A stretch of DNA of 64,000 bases from Branchiostoma floridae (taxonomy: Eukaryota > Chordata > Leptocardii > Amphioxiformes > Branchiostomatidae), in the NCBI RefSeq assembly GCF_000003815.2, contig NC_049988.1, positions 13,572,119-13,636,118 of the forward strand, written 5' to 3'. The notes under the pieces are model-generated. The model saw nothing but the letters and a program-made list of their open reading frames with translations. It was not told the DNA's origin and ran no database searches. Made by a program: the position numbers and the translations under genes. Of this stretch, positions 57,801-64,000 are shown piece after piece (position 1 is the stretch's first letter; the number at the start of each line of letters is the position of its first letter).

Positions 57801-60800
57801 AATTGCCACCATGTTATGAATTTTCTAAGAACCATAGAGGTCTAAAATAATACTAAGTCTTTCATAATGAGTAACAAAAGCACACTGTGCTTTGAATTTG
57901 TCATAAAAATTTGATAACTGTAGACAGTACAACTACAGTCAGTTGAACAGACTAGGATTTGTTACTGCACATCAAAATTATACAACACAAAATATCAACA
58001 TTCAGAAGAACAGTTAAAGTGTGCAGAAAGACAGTTTGATGATTCAAGCATAGTTCAGTACAGTACAATGTATCACAAACGTTCTCTTTGCAAATTTGTT
58101 GGCTAACCCATTGTTTGCTGATTAGATACAAAAAATTGTGTATACAGCATACAATACTGACTAAATACATTATATGTCTCTGTTATCTGTTGCAGTTCTG
58201 TGAGGCTCCCATGGCCATTGAGTGTCGCCAGGTCGGCACCAACATCGTCTACACTTCCAACCAGCCAGAGGTCATGTGTAACACATACCTCGGTCTCAGC
58301 TGCCTCAACAACAACGGTCTCATCTGCCCAGACTACGAAGTCAGGTTCTACTGTAACTGCGAAGGCCGTAAGTATATAGTTATCGTCGGAAAAAACTTCA
58401 TATTCAGTTTGGTAGTTGAATTTCTTGGACATTAGACTTTGCATGCTTGACCATTTGAACTTAATTTGCTGGTACAGGAGTTAACATTCATTTGTTAGAT
58501 ATTATGTGAAGAGTAAAAAAATTTAATATTTTCTTTTCGAGCAAGCACTACTGTCCAAAACTGTAAACACGTAAACCATTTGTAGTTTTTTTAAAAGCAT
58601 GTTAAAACGTTATAAATGTTACATCATAAATAATCATTGGGTACATTTTTTTACTATAAATGTGAAGGGGATAAAATGTGTAAGATAGATCTTAACCTTA
58701 TTGTTACCATGGCGATTACAGACTGCGACCAGCCAATGAACGTTGCCGACAATGGCGCCATCAGGGACAACATGATCACATCCTCTTCTGAGCGCCCTGA
58801 CAGGCCAGCTGATGACGGTCGTCTGGACCATCCCACCAGCTCCTGGGTTCCGGCCATCCAGGACGCCAACCAGTGGATCGAAGTGAACCTTGGCGAGAAG
58901 GTCAGAAAAAAATCATACTTTCAATATTCATACTTTTTGATTGATCGAGACTTCAGATTACCAAATGTACAAAGCGTAAGATACTAGCATTTTGTGTGTT
59001 GCTTATTGCAAACGTCCCAGGCATCGGTATCATGCCTAATAGCCAATGGCTTTTAGTTGGTGGGGATTTAGTGTTTGAGTGTTTCCAAGTTGAGTTCGCC
59101 ATTGAAACAAGGGGCTAGCTAGGCAGAAGACAGAACAAGCACTTTTGCAATGGATTTAGATTTGTAATGAAGAGGTCAACATTTTCAACATTTACAGTAT
59201 TTTGACAGAAGGTTCCATTTAAATCCAGACTTGCTATGTATTAAGTCTGGTTTTAACATTTCAACCTACAAACATTTTTTTACCCTGCAGGTTGAGTTGA
59301 CAGGCATCATCACCCAGGGTCAGGAGGTTGAGGTACTGCCCGGCAACCCTCCGATGCCTGCCTGGGTCACCTCCTATGTGGTCCTGTACAGCACCGATGG
59401 TGTTAACTTCTTTGCTGTGCCTGACCTCTACGGCAACCCACAGGTTAGACAATACCTATTCATAAGAAAAGTGCAATTATTTGATGTCAGAACAATTTTC
59501 CAGCACAATACATTATATATGAAATGAAAAATATAACTTCTAACATTACTACACAATATACATTCATGTATTGTAAAAATAACACATGCTGCCACCAATT
59601 TTTCTTTTACTTGTTTGTGATAAAAACTAAATCATCTTTATGTTCTTTGTGCAGCAATTCCAGGGCAACTATGACAGCGACTCTCATGTCCAGCACATTT
59701 TCAATGCACCCATCGAGGCTCAGTACATTCGTATCCAGCCTCTGACTTGGGAGCAACACATCAGCTTCAGGTTTGAGCTGCTGGGATGCAGGCCTTTCGG
59801 TGAGTGGCATTAACACAAATCAAGCACCATCGCTGTACAAACATAGGACTTCAGCATGCTGGCATAGTTCAATCCAATATCTCATGACTAGTCTCACATA
59901 CCTGAATTAACCTCATCAGATGTGACTTGTAAGACACATTTGTACATAGTAGCATTAGAGATTTTGCATGAAAGAAGATTGGACAGTTCTCCTAAGTTGA
60001 AGGCAAAAACAACAGAAGCCCTGCCTACAGTAGTTAAACACTGACCAGTGAAACCTGAATCCTTTAAAAGTATTTCAGGAATGGTCTGCTTTGTGAAACT
60101 TTTATCCTTTCTCTGATCACGATGCTTACTTCATCACGATGAGATGTTAATGTATCAGTTGTATCAAAGGTGATAGAGACAGTCTTTTTCCTTTCCAAAA
60201 CCAGGTGATATCCCAGACGGAGTGACCCAGTCCACCACCCCCACTCTCAGCCCAGTTGAGATCTGCCCCTACGGAACCCAGTTCTGGACACCCTTCATGT
60301 CTGCCCACAACCCTGACACTGCTCAGACCGGTGTGCAGGAGACAGAGACATACGACCTGCTCAGCCAGGCCTACAACCTGTGTGGCAAGGATATGGTCGA
60401 CAAGATCATCTGTAGGGAGGTAAGCAGGAGATCACTGTCCTTTAATTTTCAATATCATTATGATATCAAAATGATGATCTATTTGACAACAATAAAGGAA
60501 GCACAGTTGTAAACCTTGGTACAAAATTCAGTAAGTTAACGCAAAATACCCGGTAGGTACAAATGTACAAAGTTAAAATGTTTCAAGTGAAGCTATGCAT
60601 CAAAATGATTGGTATCAATTAAGATCTCTACAACAACAGATATCTATCTGTCATAATCAATCAAACATTAGAAAGACTTTAATTTGAAATCAGTCAGCAT
60701 TGTAAGTTCTCTTGAAAATGGTGGCATATTGGGTATGCAAATAGTTTTGGTATGTTTTTTAATATGTGAATTCTGCAAGTATCCATGCATATGGTCAAGG

Positions 60801-63800
60801 CTTTAATACTGATATTCCCACGTTGTGTTTCTCCCTCAGTCTGCAACCCACATGCAGGCCCAGACAGGAGGCATGATCACCTGCGACATCGAGAACGGCC
60901 TTGTGTGCAACAACGCCATGCAGCCACAGCACGACTGCGTGGACTACGAGGTCTCCTTCCACTGCAACTGTGGTGGCACCGGGGTGACCACCATCAACAC
61001 TCCCATCACCACCCTGGCAACCGCCACTGCCACCACCAAGCCGACCACCCAAGCCTTCACCACTCAGCCGGCCAACAACCCTCTGTGTGTGGACGGATGG
61101 ACGCCTTGGATCAACACCAACGAGCCTGATGTCAACGACTTCATGGGTGGAGACACCGAGAACCTGGCCGCGATCGCCAGCAACCCAGACTACGCTGCCC
61201 TTCTCTGCGGTGGTGACATGAACATGATTGCTGACATCCAGTGCCGTGAGGTATTGAAAAATGTCGCAGTCATAATAGCACAATTGGGCAGGACTCATAA
61301 TACCACCTGCATATGCAGGGTAGTGCAGGTGAAATTAGAGCTGTGCAAGTATTTCTAAAGTCCACCTGCAGGGAGCCTGCACAGCTCCATGTACTGAGTT
61401 TTATACATAAGTGTCCTATTATGTAGGTGTATGTGGATTGTTATTAGCTGCATTGACTGTTACCACCTAAGTATAAAAGAAAAAAAATAGCAATAGTTCC
61501 TCAACAATTCTAGTATGATCCATACTTCCTATAGAGAGTGGTGCAGGTAAAATTTGTCTTGTGCAAGTCGTTTTCAATTTATGCAGAAAAAAGTATTTCG
61601 AGCCCTGCAATTGGGCCAGCATTTCATAAATGACAGCGCACTCTTAAACTACAACTATTTTCATACATTATATTTTGTCTCCTCCATAGCAATGCCTGCT
61701 TTATTTTTTTGTTTATTTAGAATGTTAATTTCTAGAAGTCTGGGCTAACAGCTGCAAAACAAGCTTTGAGATTTCTAGTAAGTAGCTTTTCAGGATTTCC
61801 CTTAAAAGATGACCTATGGCCTGAACAAGAGAATGCTTCCAAGGTCATATATTATCGTGCACCATCTCCAGGTTGGCTCTCAGGCTGACTGGCAGAGCAC
61901 AGGAGCAGCAGGCCTGCAGTGTGACACCACCAATGGCTTCTACTGCTCCAACTCTCTCAACTACCCCGTCGCGTGCGAGGACTTCGAGATCAGTGTGCTC
62001 TGTCAATGTAAGCCCTCATTTCCTTTTCTGTTGCACTGAAATAAAAGTGAATGCCTTCAAATCATATATTAACATTATCATGTATTGCTGTTGGCAAAAG
62101 GTGACCCAACAGTGCCCTCATTTTTTTCTTCCCTTGCACTGAAACAATACAGTGAGTGCCTTTAGACCATCTATGAATTAATTCTGTTGGCAAGAGTAAC
62201 CCAACAGAGGTACATTGTACATGCATGTAAACTTAAAGAAATTGTGTGAGGTTTCACTTTCTGTCCATGATAGCTTACTAATAAAAGGACTAAAATGTTT
62301 CAGAGTAACATTCTTGTTAGATCAGAACTATTGACAAAGTACAGTAGTCACTACTTGTGACAAGGGAGAAAAATGTAGCTCACCCACCTTCCCGTTTTCC
62401 AGGTGGTGAGGGAACCACCCAGGCACAGACCACCACCCCCACACCAACCGACGTCTTCAGCCACGAGACTATGACCCAGCCTCAGACCACTGGTGTTGTC
62501 GGCAGTACCCAGACATCTAGTCAGACCACTAGTACGTATTCATTTGATGTTTTATCTTGTTATCATGGTATTATTGATTCTTTGTCAGTCATAAGTCTCT
62601 CCAAAATCACCACACAGTGACAATTGTAGAAAAACATCACCAAGTGCTCCTTTCTGCAAGCAATAACAAAAGTACATGACACACTCTAAATAAGATAGAA
62701 TTCATCTGTGTCTGTAATGTATACATTTAACTTGATTTAACTTGATCTACATCAAGAAAGTAACTCACCAAATGCTTGTAACTCACCCTCTTTTTATCTG
62801 GGGTATTACATCTTACAGAAGTGTGATATCAGAATTGGTTCAAAGGTGTCTGGAAGTCAGAATCAAAAGTTGCTTTTTTTCACCAAATGTTTACATTGTA
62901 CATGCTTGCACTCATTGCATCTTCTTTTACAGCTGGCTCCACCACCCCAACAACAACCCCTGTGTACAACGACGACTGTCCAGAAGGCACCATCTACTGG
63001 ACACCGTTCTACAACTCCGACACACCGACCACTGGCACTGATGGCGGAGACCACGAGACCTACCAGAGCATCGTGCAGGCTTACGGCGATGAGCTGAGGA
63101 TTTGTGACGAAGCTATGGTCGACAAAGTCCTGTGTCGCCATGTAAGTTGCAATAGTCTACTCCTTATTCCGCACCCCACACACGTTAAAGAACCCACCAC
63201 ACCTTTTGAAAAGGGTAGGGGCATGCCCCGGTGTGCGATGGTGCAAACCTTACAGCCGGCATCAAGAGAAAGAAGAAGAAGAAAGCATCTAGTCTCATAT
63301 TTGATTATGAAGATGAGATCAAGATATAGGTCGGCTGCCTTAAAAATCTTTTGGAAGAAAATACAAAATTTATTAGGTAATTAGTAGCATTCCTTTTATT
63401 TTTCCTGACTCTGAGGCTCTCTTAAAAGTAGCTAACATTTTTTCACACTCTCAGGCTGACTCTCATCTGCTGACCATCATGACCAACGATGAGCACGTTG
63501 AGTGCGACCTCCAGAACGGCCTGGTCTGCTTGAACAACATGCAGTCTGACGGGATGTGTGAGAACTACGAGATCTCCTTCCGCTGTAACTGCGCACCTGC
63601 AACAACCATAGCCGTCAGCACCACCACCCCTGTCGCCACCACCGGCGTCATCGGCACAACCAGCCCGCTGACCACCCTGGGTCACCTCACGACAACCACG
63701 CCACAGACAACTCAGGGCGTCGTCATCACCGAGACTCCCGGCGTGTCCACCACCCAGCAGGTCTTCACCGAGACCACCACCACCGTGCCCACATTCACAG

Positions 63801-64000
63801 ACATCGTCACCGGTGAAACAACAACCAAACCAGGGATGACAACTGGGTCAATCACAGAAGTCACTGCATCCACCACCATTGGTATTGAGACCACCAAGCC
63901 ACCCATGTCTACTGGCGTGGTGTCCACAGCTAGCACTACCAAGCCACCGATGTCTACTGGCATTGAAACCACAGCTAGCACTACCACCACTGGCCAGACT
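27822..64000 (+). CDS. Gel-forming-mucin-like gene: Sushi, D1-D2-D'-D3, PTS, WxxW, F5/8C (46 exons, incomplete 3')
   Basis: Exons: 27822-27892, 28515-28543, 29762-29782, 36285-36458, 36999-37193, 37602-37670, 37980-38139, 38788-38881, 39780-39932, 40348-40492, 41079-41212, 41792-41948, 42493-42724, 43004-43050, 43249-43361, 43787-43996, 44326-44448, 44874-45072, 45667-45834, 46381-46618, 47013-47094, 47414-47634, 48150-48388, 48909-49096, 50656-50790, 51350-51477, 51764-51894, 52512-52654, 53114-53235, 53598-53662, 54034-54182, 54868-54944, 55666-56182, 56474-56762, 57212-57402, 57670-57768, 58196-58367, 58722-58900, 59291-59443, 59655-59799, 60205-60419, 60840-61250, 61872-62007, 62403-62531, 62933-63141, 63455 onward. 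Phases agree across all joins, giving 2601 codons. The order VWD-C8-TIL three times, with an extra TIL' before the third VWD, is that of VWF and vertebrate gel-forming mucins. The product should be secreted, polymerise by disulfides and carry O-glycans. Sushi and discoidin domains are additions to the vertebrate plan. The C-terminus is not seen. Confidence 0.92.
28515..28543 (+). CDS. Mucin exon 2: 29-nt microexon
   Basis: TTACAG precedes and GTAAGT follows. In phase after exon 1 it reads RQQRSAMMI and leaves phase 1. The assignment rests on good splice sites and phase fit only, since the sequence has no domain signature. The ATG ATG ATT codons could be mistaken for a start. Confidence 0.55.
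28544..29761. other. Mucin intron 2
   Basis: 1.2 kb of unique-looking sequence. It ends in a (CT)n tract (29734-29756) that forms the polypyrimidine tract of the next acceptor. Nothing else recognised. Confidence 0.5.
29762..29782 (+). CDS. Mucin exon 3: 21-nt microexon
   Basis: A CT-repeat tract and TTACAG precede; GTAAGT follows. It reads PQGQLRI between the signal-peptide exons and Sushi 1, entering and leaving in phase 1, so it could be skipped without a frameshift. Confidence 0.55.
32551..32792. mobile_element. MITE family B, copy 2 (reverse orientation)
   Basis: Left GTGGTATCTCACTGTACTT and right AGTGAGATACTACCT are inverted repeats. The interior matches the reverse complement of 14017-14255, including GCGGCACTGTTGTG and the TTGAGATA-like and GGTGCCCCA blocks. 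It lies in mucin intron 3. Confidence 0.75.
33237..33269. repeat. (CAAA)n microsatellite
   Basis: About eight uninterrupted CAAA units. Confidence 0.95.
36285..36458 (+). CDS. Sushi (CCP) domain 1
   Basis: 174 nt, phase 1 at both ends, residues about 41-98. Layout: [31 protein letters not shown] and FPEC. The C-x-GY and W-x(5-7)-C ends are Sushi hallmarks. It has six cysteines rather than four, the extra pair being in GC-x(9)-C, so one additional disulfide is likely. Confidence 0.85.
36999..37193 (+). CDS. Sushi (CCP) domain 2
   Basis: 195 nt, phase 1 at both ends, residues about 99-163. Layout: [29 protein letters not shown] and FPNC, the standard four cysteines plus the conserved Trp. A Sushi pair before a mucin D1 is not found in vertebrate gel-forming mucins. 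Confidence 0.85.
37602..37670 (+). CDS. Linker exon between Sushi 2 and D1
   Basis: 69 nt, phase 1 at both ends. It encodes a Gly/Ser/Pro-containing spacer ([15 protein letters not shown]) with no cysteine. Confidence 0.75.
37980..43050 (+). CDS. D1 assembly: VWD1-C8-TIL plus tail
   Basis: VWD1 exons are 37980-38139, 38788-38881, 39780-39932 and 40348-40492. They show [38 protein letters not shown] and TCGLCGKFN-x(3)-SDDF. C8 spans 41079-41212 and 41792-41948 ([17 protein letters not shown]). TIL is 42493-42724 ([29 protein letters not shown]), with a short tail 43004-43050 ([10 protein letters not shown]). The GDPH tetrapeptide seen in D2 and D3 is GQSH here. This is the only D domain retaining a complete CGLCG. 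In VWF and mucins, D1-D2 drives pH-dependent assembly in the Golgi; the same is inferred here. Confidence 0.92.
38351..38545. repeat. Tandem duplication in intron, 98-bp period
   Basis: Two copies about 95% alike, each running from AAACAGACAGTAAATG to TCTGCATTCCTTGA (about 38355-38446 and 38453-38544). Confidence 0.88.
40724..41071. repeat. 66-bp minisatellite ending at a splice acceptor
   Basis: About five units beginning AACCTGCTACTACCTTTTCA with ATATATCATTAACCAATTAA inside. The first three copies have an exact 66-bp period; later ones diverge. The last unit supplies the pyrimidine tract and reaches within 8 nt of the exon at 41079. Confidence 0.85.
42241..42465 (+). repeat. SINE-like repeat (plus orientation) near a splice acceptor
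   Basis: Aligns with the reverse complement of 7311-7600. B-box-like GGTTTAATTTC, then CATTCCTGGATG, GGAAAGGCATGTTA and CTTTACCTTTTTACC. It ends about 27 nt before the TIL exon at 42493. Confidence 0.6.
43249..47094 (+). CDS. D2 assembly: VWD2-C8-TIL
   Basis: Exons 43249-43361, 43787-43996, 44326-44448, 44874-45072, 45667-45834, 46381-46618 and 47013-47094. VWD2 opens [20 protein letters not shown], contains [11 protein letters not shown] and closes [16 protein letters not shown]. The C8 half has [24 protein letters not shown] and MACAS. The TIL half has [27 protein letters not shown] and CGC. The exon at 47013-47094 ([13 protein letters not shown]) closes the assembly. The CxxC site is IGLC, so the first cysteine is lost. 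In VWF the D1 and D2 CGLC motifs are needed for multimer formation. Confidence 0.92.
45062..45193. repeat. 18-bp duplicated exon end plus donor
   Basis: ACCTTTCACAGGTAAACA occurs at 45062-45079, spanning the true exon end and donor, and again perfectly at 45176-45193 in the intron. A longer intronic block (45119-45180) recurs at 45476-45542. Confidence 0.85.
47414..47634 (+). CDS. D' segment: TIL' module
   Basis: 221 nt exon encoding [36 protein letters not shown] and MDCNTW. A second TIL immediately after D2 and before VWD3 is the D' element of VWF and gel-forming mucins. D'-D3 is where dimers are linked into longer polymers in those proteins, so this placement supports the gel-forming assignment. 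Confidence 0.88.
47621..48120. repeat. Tandem duplication (about 240-bp period) including an exon end and splice donor
   Basis: Copy 1 (47621-47860) starts inside the D' exon at GACTGCAACACTTG|GTGAGG. Copy 2 (47861-48120) starts GACTATAACACTTGGTGAGA. They share AATCTTCAT, GATTTCATTGAATCCTCA, TTTGCCAACAGA-like and GGGCTCTTT blocks throughout. The intron thus carries a second copy of the donor and the last 14 exon bases. Confidence 0.88.
48150..53662 (+). CDS. D3 assembly: VWD3-C8-TIL plus tail
   Basis: VWD3 exons are 48150-48388, 48909-49096 and 50656-50790. They show [57 protein letters not shown] and [17 protein letters not shown]8 spans 51350-51477 and 51764-51894 ([40 protein letters not shown]). 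TIL spans 52512-52654 and 53114-53235 ([30 protein letters not shown]), with tail 53598-53662 ([10 protein letters not shown]). The CxxC site is EGLC, so the first cysteine is lost. The TIL is split by an intron that D1 and D2 lack. Confidence 0.92.
49097..50655. other. Intron within VWD3 (1.6 kb)
   Basis: No recognised element. Overlapping open frames at 49898-50288 on both strands show no domain signature and cover part of an AT-rich stretch. Confidence 0.5.
52190..52325. repeat. Intronic repeat shared with 55258-55388
   Basis: Shared order: GAGCCCTG/AAGCCCTG, AGCTTTCCTAAAAA, CTGTCCTTGGTGCTGAAATG and TGTGAAAGT. About 80% alike by eye. Confidence 0.7.
54034..54182 (+). CDS. PTS (mucin) segment 1
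   Basis: 149 nt, mostly Thr/Ser/Pro codons ([19 protein letters not shown], then ASTTPPTTQ). A likely O-glycosylation target directly after D3. Confidence 0.85.
54512..54723. mobile_element. Palindromic MITE family C in an intron
   Basis: Terminal TACTGTAAATG and its exact reverse complement CATTTACAGTA. The interior is a set of TTCGCGGTG/CACCGCGAA blocks in both orientations, with internal palindrome GTGGCCAC. 212 bp, no coding capacity. Confidence 0.85.
54868..54944 (+). CDS. TIL-tail-like cysteine exon inside the PTS region
   Basis: 77 nt encoding [17 protein letters not shown] and TCQTW, continued by [10 protein letters not shown] at the start of the exon at 55666. It parallels the end of the D3 TIL ([21 protein letters not shown] then [10 protein letters not shown]), with the intron at the same place and phase. 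Probably a duplicated TIL tail. Confidence 0.82.
55258..55388. repeat. Intronic repeat shared with 52190-52325
   Basis: Second copy of the block described at 52190-52325, in the same orientation in a different, non-equivalent intron of the mucin gene. Confidence 0.7.
55666..56182 (+). CDS. PTS (mucin) segment 2 with [11 protein letters not shown] repeats
   Basis: The 517-nt exon opens with [10 protein letters not shown] and NPDC, then becomes almost pure Thr/Pro/Ser/Gly. The phrase [11 protein letters not shown] occurs three times, alternating with TLPPFQT- and TVPPF-type phrases. It ends LPPQACR. Likely densely O-glycosylated. Long open frames in other frames and on the other strand are by-products of the composition. 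Confidence 0.92.
56474..56762 (+). CDS. WxxW (CysD) domain 1
   Basis: 289 nt, whole domain in one exon: [60 protein letters not shown]. It matches the Mucin2_WxxW/CysD family. The WTQW motif fits the C-mannosylation consensus. CysD domains give non-covalent cross-links in mucus. Confidence 0.92.
57212..57402 (+). CDS. PTS (mucin) segment 3
   Basis: 191 nt of Thr/Pro/Val-rich sequence ([31 protein letters not shown]), between WxxW 1 and WxxW 2. No cysteine. Confidence 0.88.
57670..58367 (+). CDS. WxxW (CysD) domain 2
   Basis: Exons 57670-57768 and 58196-58367. [31 protein letters not shown], then [25 protein letters not shown] and [14 protein letters not shown] is intact. Its intron lies before FCEAP, earlier than in copies 3 to 5. 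Confidence 0.92.
58722..59799 (+). CDS. F5/8 type C (discoidin) domain
   Basis: Exons 58722-58900, 59291-59443 and 59655-59799. [89 protein letters not shown]. About 155 residues, bounded by the usual pair of cysteines. Such domains bind glycans or phospholipids. A discoidin domain between WxxW units is unusual for a gel-forming mucin. Confidence 0.93.
60205..60980 (+). CDS. WxxW-like domain 3 (WTPF variant)
   Basis: Exon 60205-60419 (a short PTS lead, then [36 protein letters not shown]) continued at 60840 ([35 protein letters not shown]). The second Trp of WxxW is Phe, so the usual C-mannosylation consensus is absent. Confidence 0.88.
60840..61250 (+). CDS. Bridging exon: end of WxxW 3, PTS segment 4, start of WxxW 4
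   Basis: 411 nt, phase 0 at both ends. It encodes the second half of WxxW 3, about 35 Thr-rich residues ([18 protein letters not shown]), then the first half of WxxW 4 ([30 protein letters not shown]). Confidence 0.9.
61872..62007 (+). CDS. WxxW (CysD) domain 4, second half
   Basis: 136 nt: [23 protein letters not shown] and [11 protein letters not shown]. The first half, with intact WTPW, is in 61081-61250. The intron falls just after CRE, as in copies 3 and 5. Confidence 0.9.
62008..62208. repeat. Imperfect tandem duplication in intron, about 100 bp
   Basis: GCCCTCATTT, TTGCACTGAAA, GAATGCCTT/GAGTGCCTT and CTGTTGGCAA with ACCCAACAG recur in order. The first copy starts right after the donor at 62008. 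Confidence 0.75.
62403..62531 (+). CDS. PTS (mucin) segment 5
   Basis: 129 nt, phase 1 at both ends: [35 protein letters not shown]. No cysteine apart from the codon split at the start. It would stay in frame if skipped. Confidence 0.87.
62933..63597 (+). CDS. WxxW-like domain 5 (WTPF variant)
   Basis: Exon 62933-63141 (a short PTS lead, [45 protein letters not shown]) and the start of exon 63455 ([32 protein letters not shown]). It shares the WTPF substitution and the ICxxxMVDKxxCR stretch with copy 3, so copies 3 and 5 look like sisters. Confidence 0.9.
63160..63300. repeat. SINE-like repeat fragment in the intron of WxxW 5
   Basis: CACACACGTTAAAGAACCCACC-type block followed by TTTTGAAAAGGGTAGGGGC. 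Shares the first block with 13270-13560 and 23866-24165. Confidence 0.5.
63598..64000 (+). CDS. PTS (mucin) segment 6, open at the window end
   Basis: About 134 codons of Thr/Ser/Pro-rich sequence. The end has a repeat of about 14 residues: [11 protein letters not shown], then TTAST or STAST. No stop or donor before 64000. The last codon is complete. Confidence 0.9.

Noticed and set aside
1-64000. CRISPR array, prokaryotic operons, phage or virus-like genes
   Set aside because: No regularly spaced direct repeats, ribosome binding sites or polycistronic frames. The content is intron-rich animal DNA.

Overview
The window looks like an animal nuclear genome, most probably a cephalochordate (amphioxus). 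The reasons are small intron-split exons with GT/AG borders, GC-rich codon use inside AT-rich introns, many short palindromic and SINE-like repeats, and two secreted modular genes of a kind typical of invertebrate chordates. The species is inference. There is no bacterial, CRISPR or plasmid-like content.

Region 1 (31-12222, + strand) is the 3' part of a secreted multi-LCCL gene. The exons encode one gap-interrupted and five complete LCCL domains. Each complete domain is cut into four exons at the same positions (52, 67 or 64, 131 and 38 nt) and followed by a short acidic Pro/Gln-rich linker exon. An EGF-like exon follows, then two tandem cysteine-rich modules I cannot name, then a stop at 12220-12222. 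The 5' end lies outside the window. All 34 exons join with consistent phases if the 100-N gap stands for about 8 nt, giving about 798 visible residues.

Region 2 (12223-27635) is about 15 kb without a supported gene. It holds palindromic MITE-like elements (a cluster at 18780-21730), SINE-like repeats, a long TA/GA microsatellite and an assembly gap at 20382-20481.

Region 3 (27636-64000, + strand, runs off the end) is a large gel-forming-mucin-like gene behind a TATA box. A signal peptide is followed by two microexons, two Sushi domains, a VWF/mucin-type D1-D2-D'-D3 assembly (VWD, C8 and TIL), and Pro/Thr/Ser-rich segments alternating with five WxxW (CysD) domains, with one F5/8 type C (discoidin) domain between WxxW 2 and 3. 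The 46 exons found join without a phase break into 2601 codons.

Both genes encode secreted, disulfide-rich, repeat-built proteins in the same orientation. A plausible joint theme is mucosal or extracellular-matrix surface biology and innate recognition, but that is inference. The points most worth a second look are the invariant LCCL exon cassette, the unnamed paired cysteine modules, the Sushi/discoidin additions to a D1-D3 mucin, substitutions in its CxxC and WxxW motifs, a duplicated TIL tail with its intron, and duplicated exon-end/splice-donor segments inside two introns.
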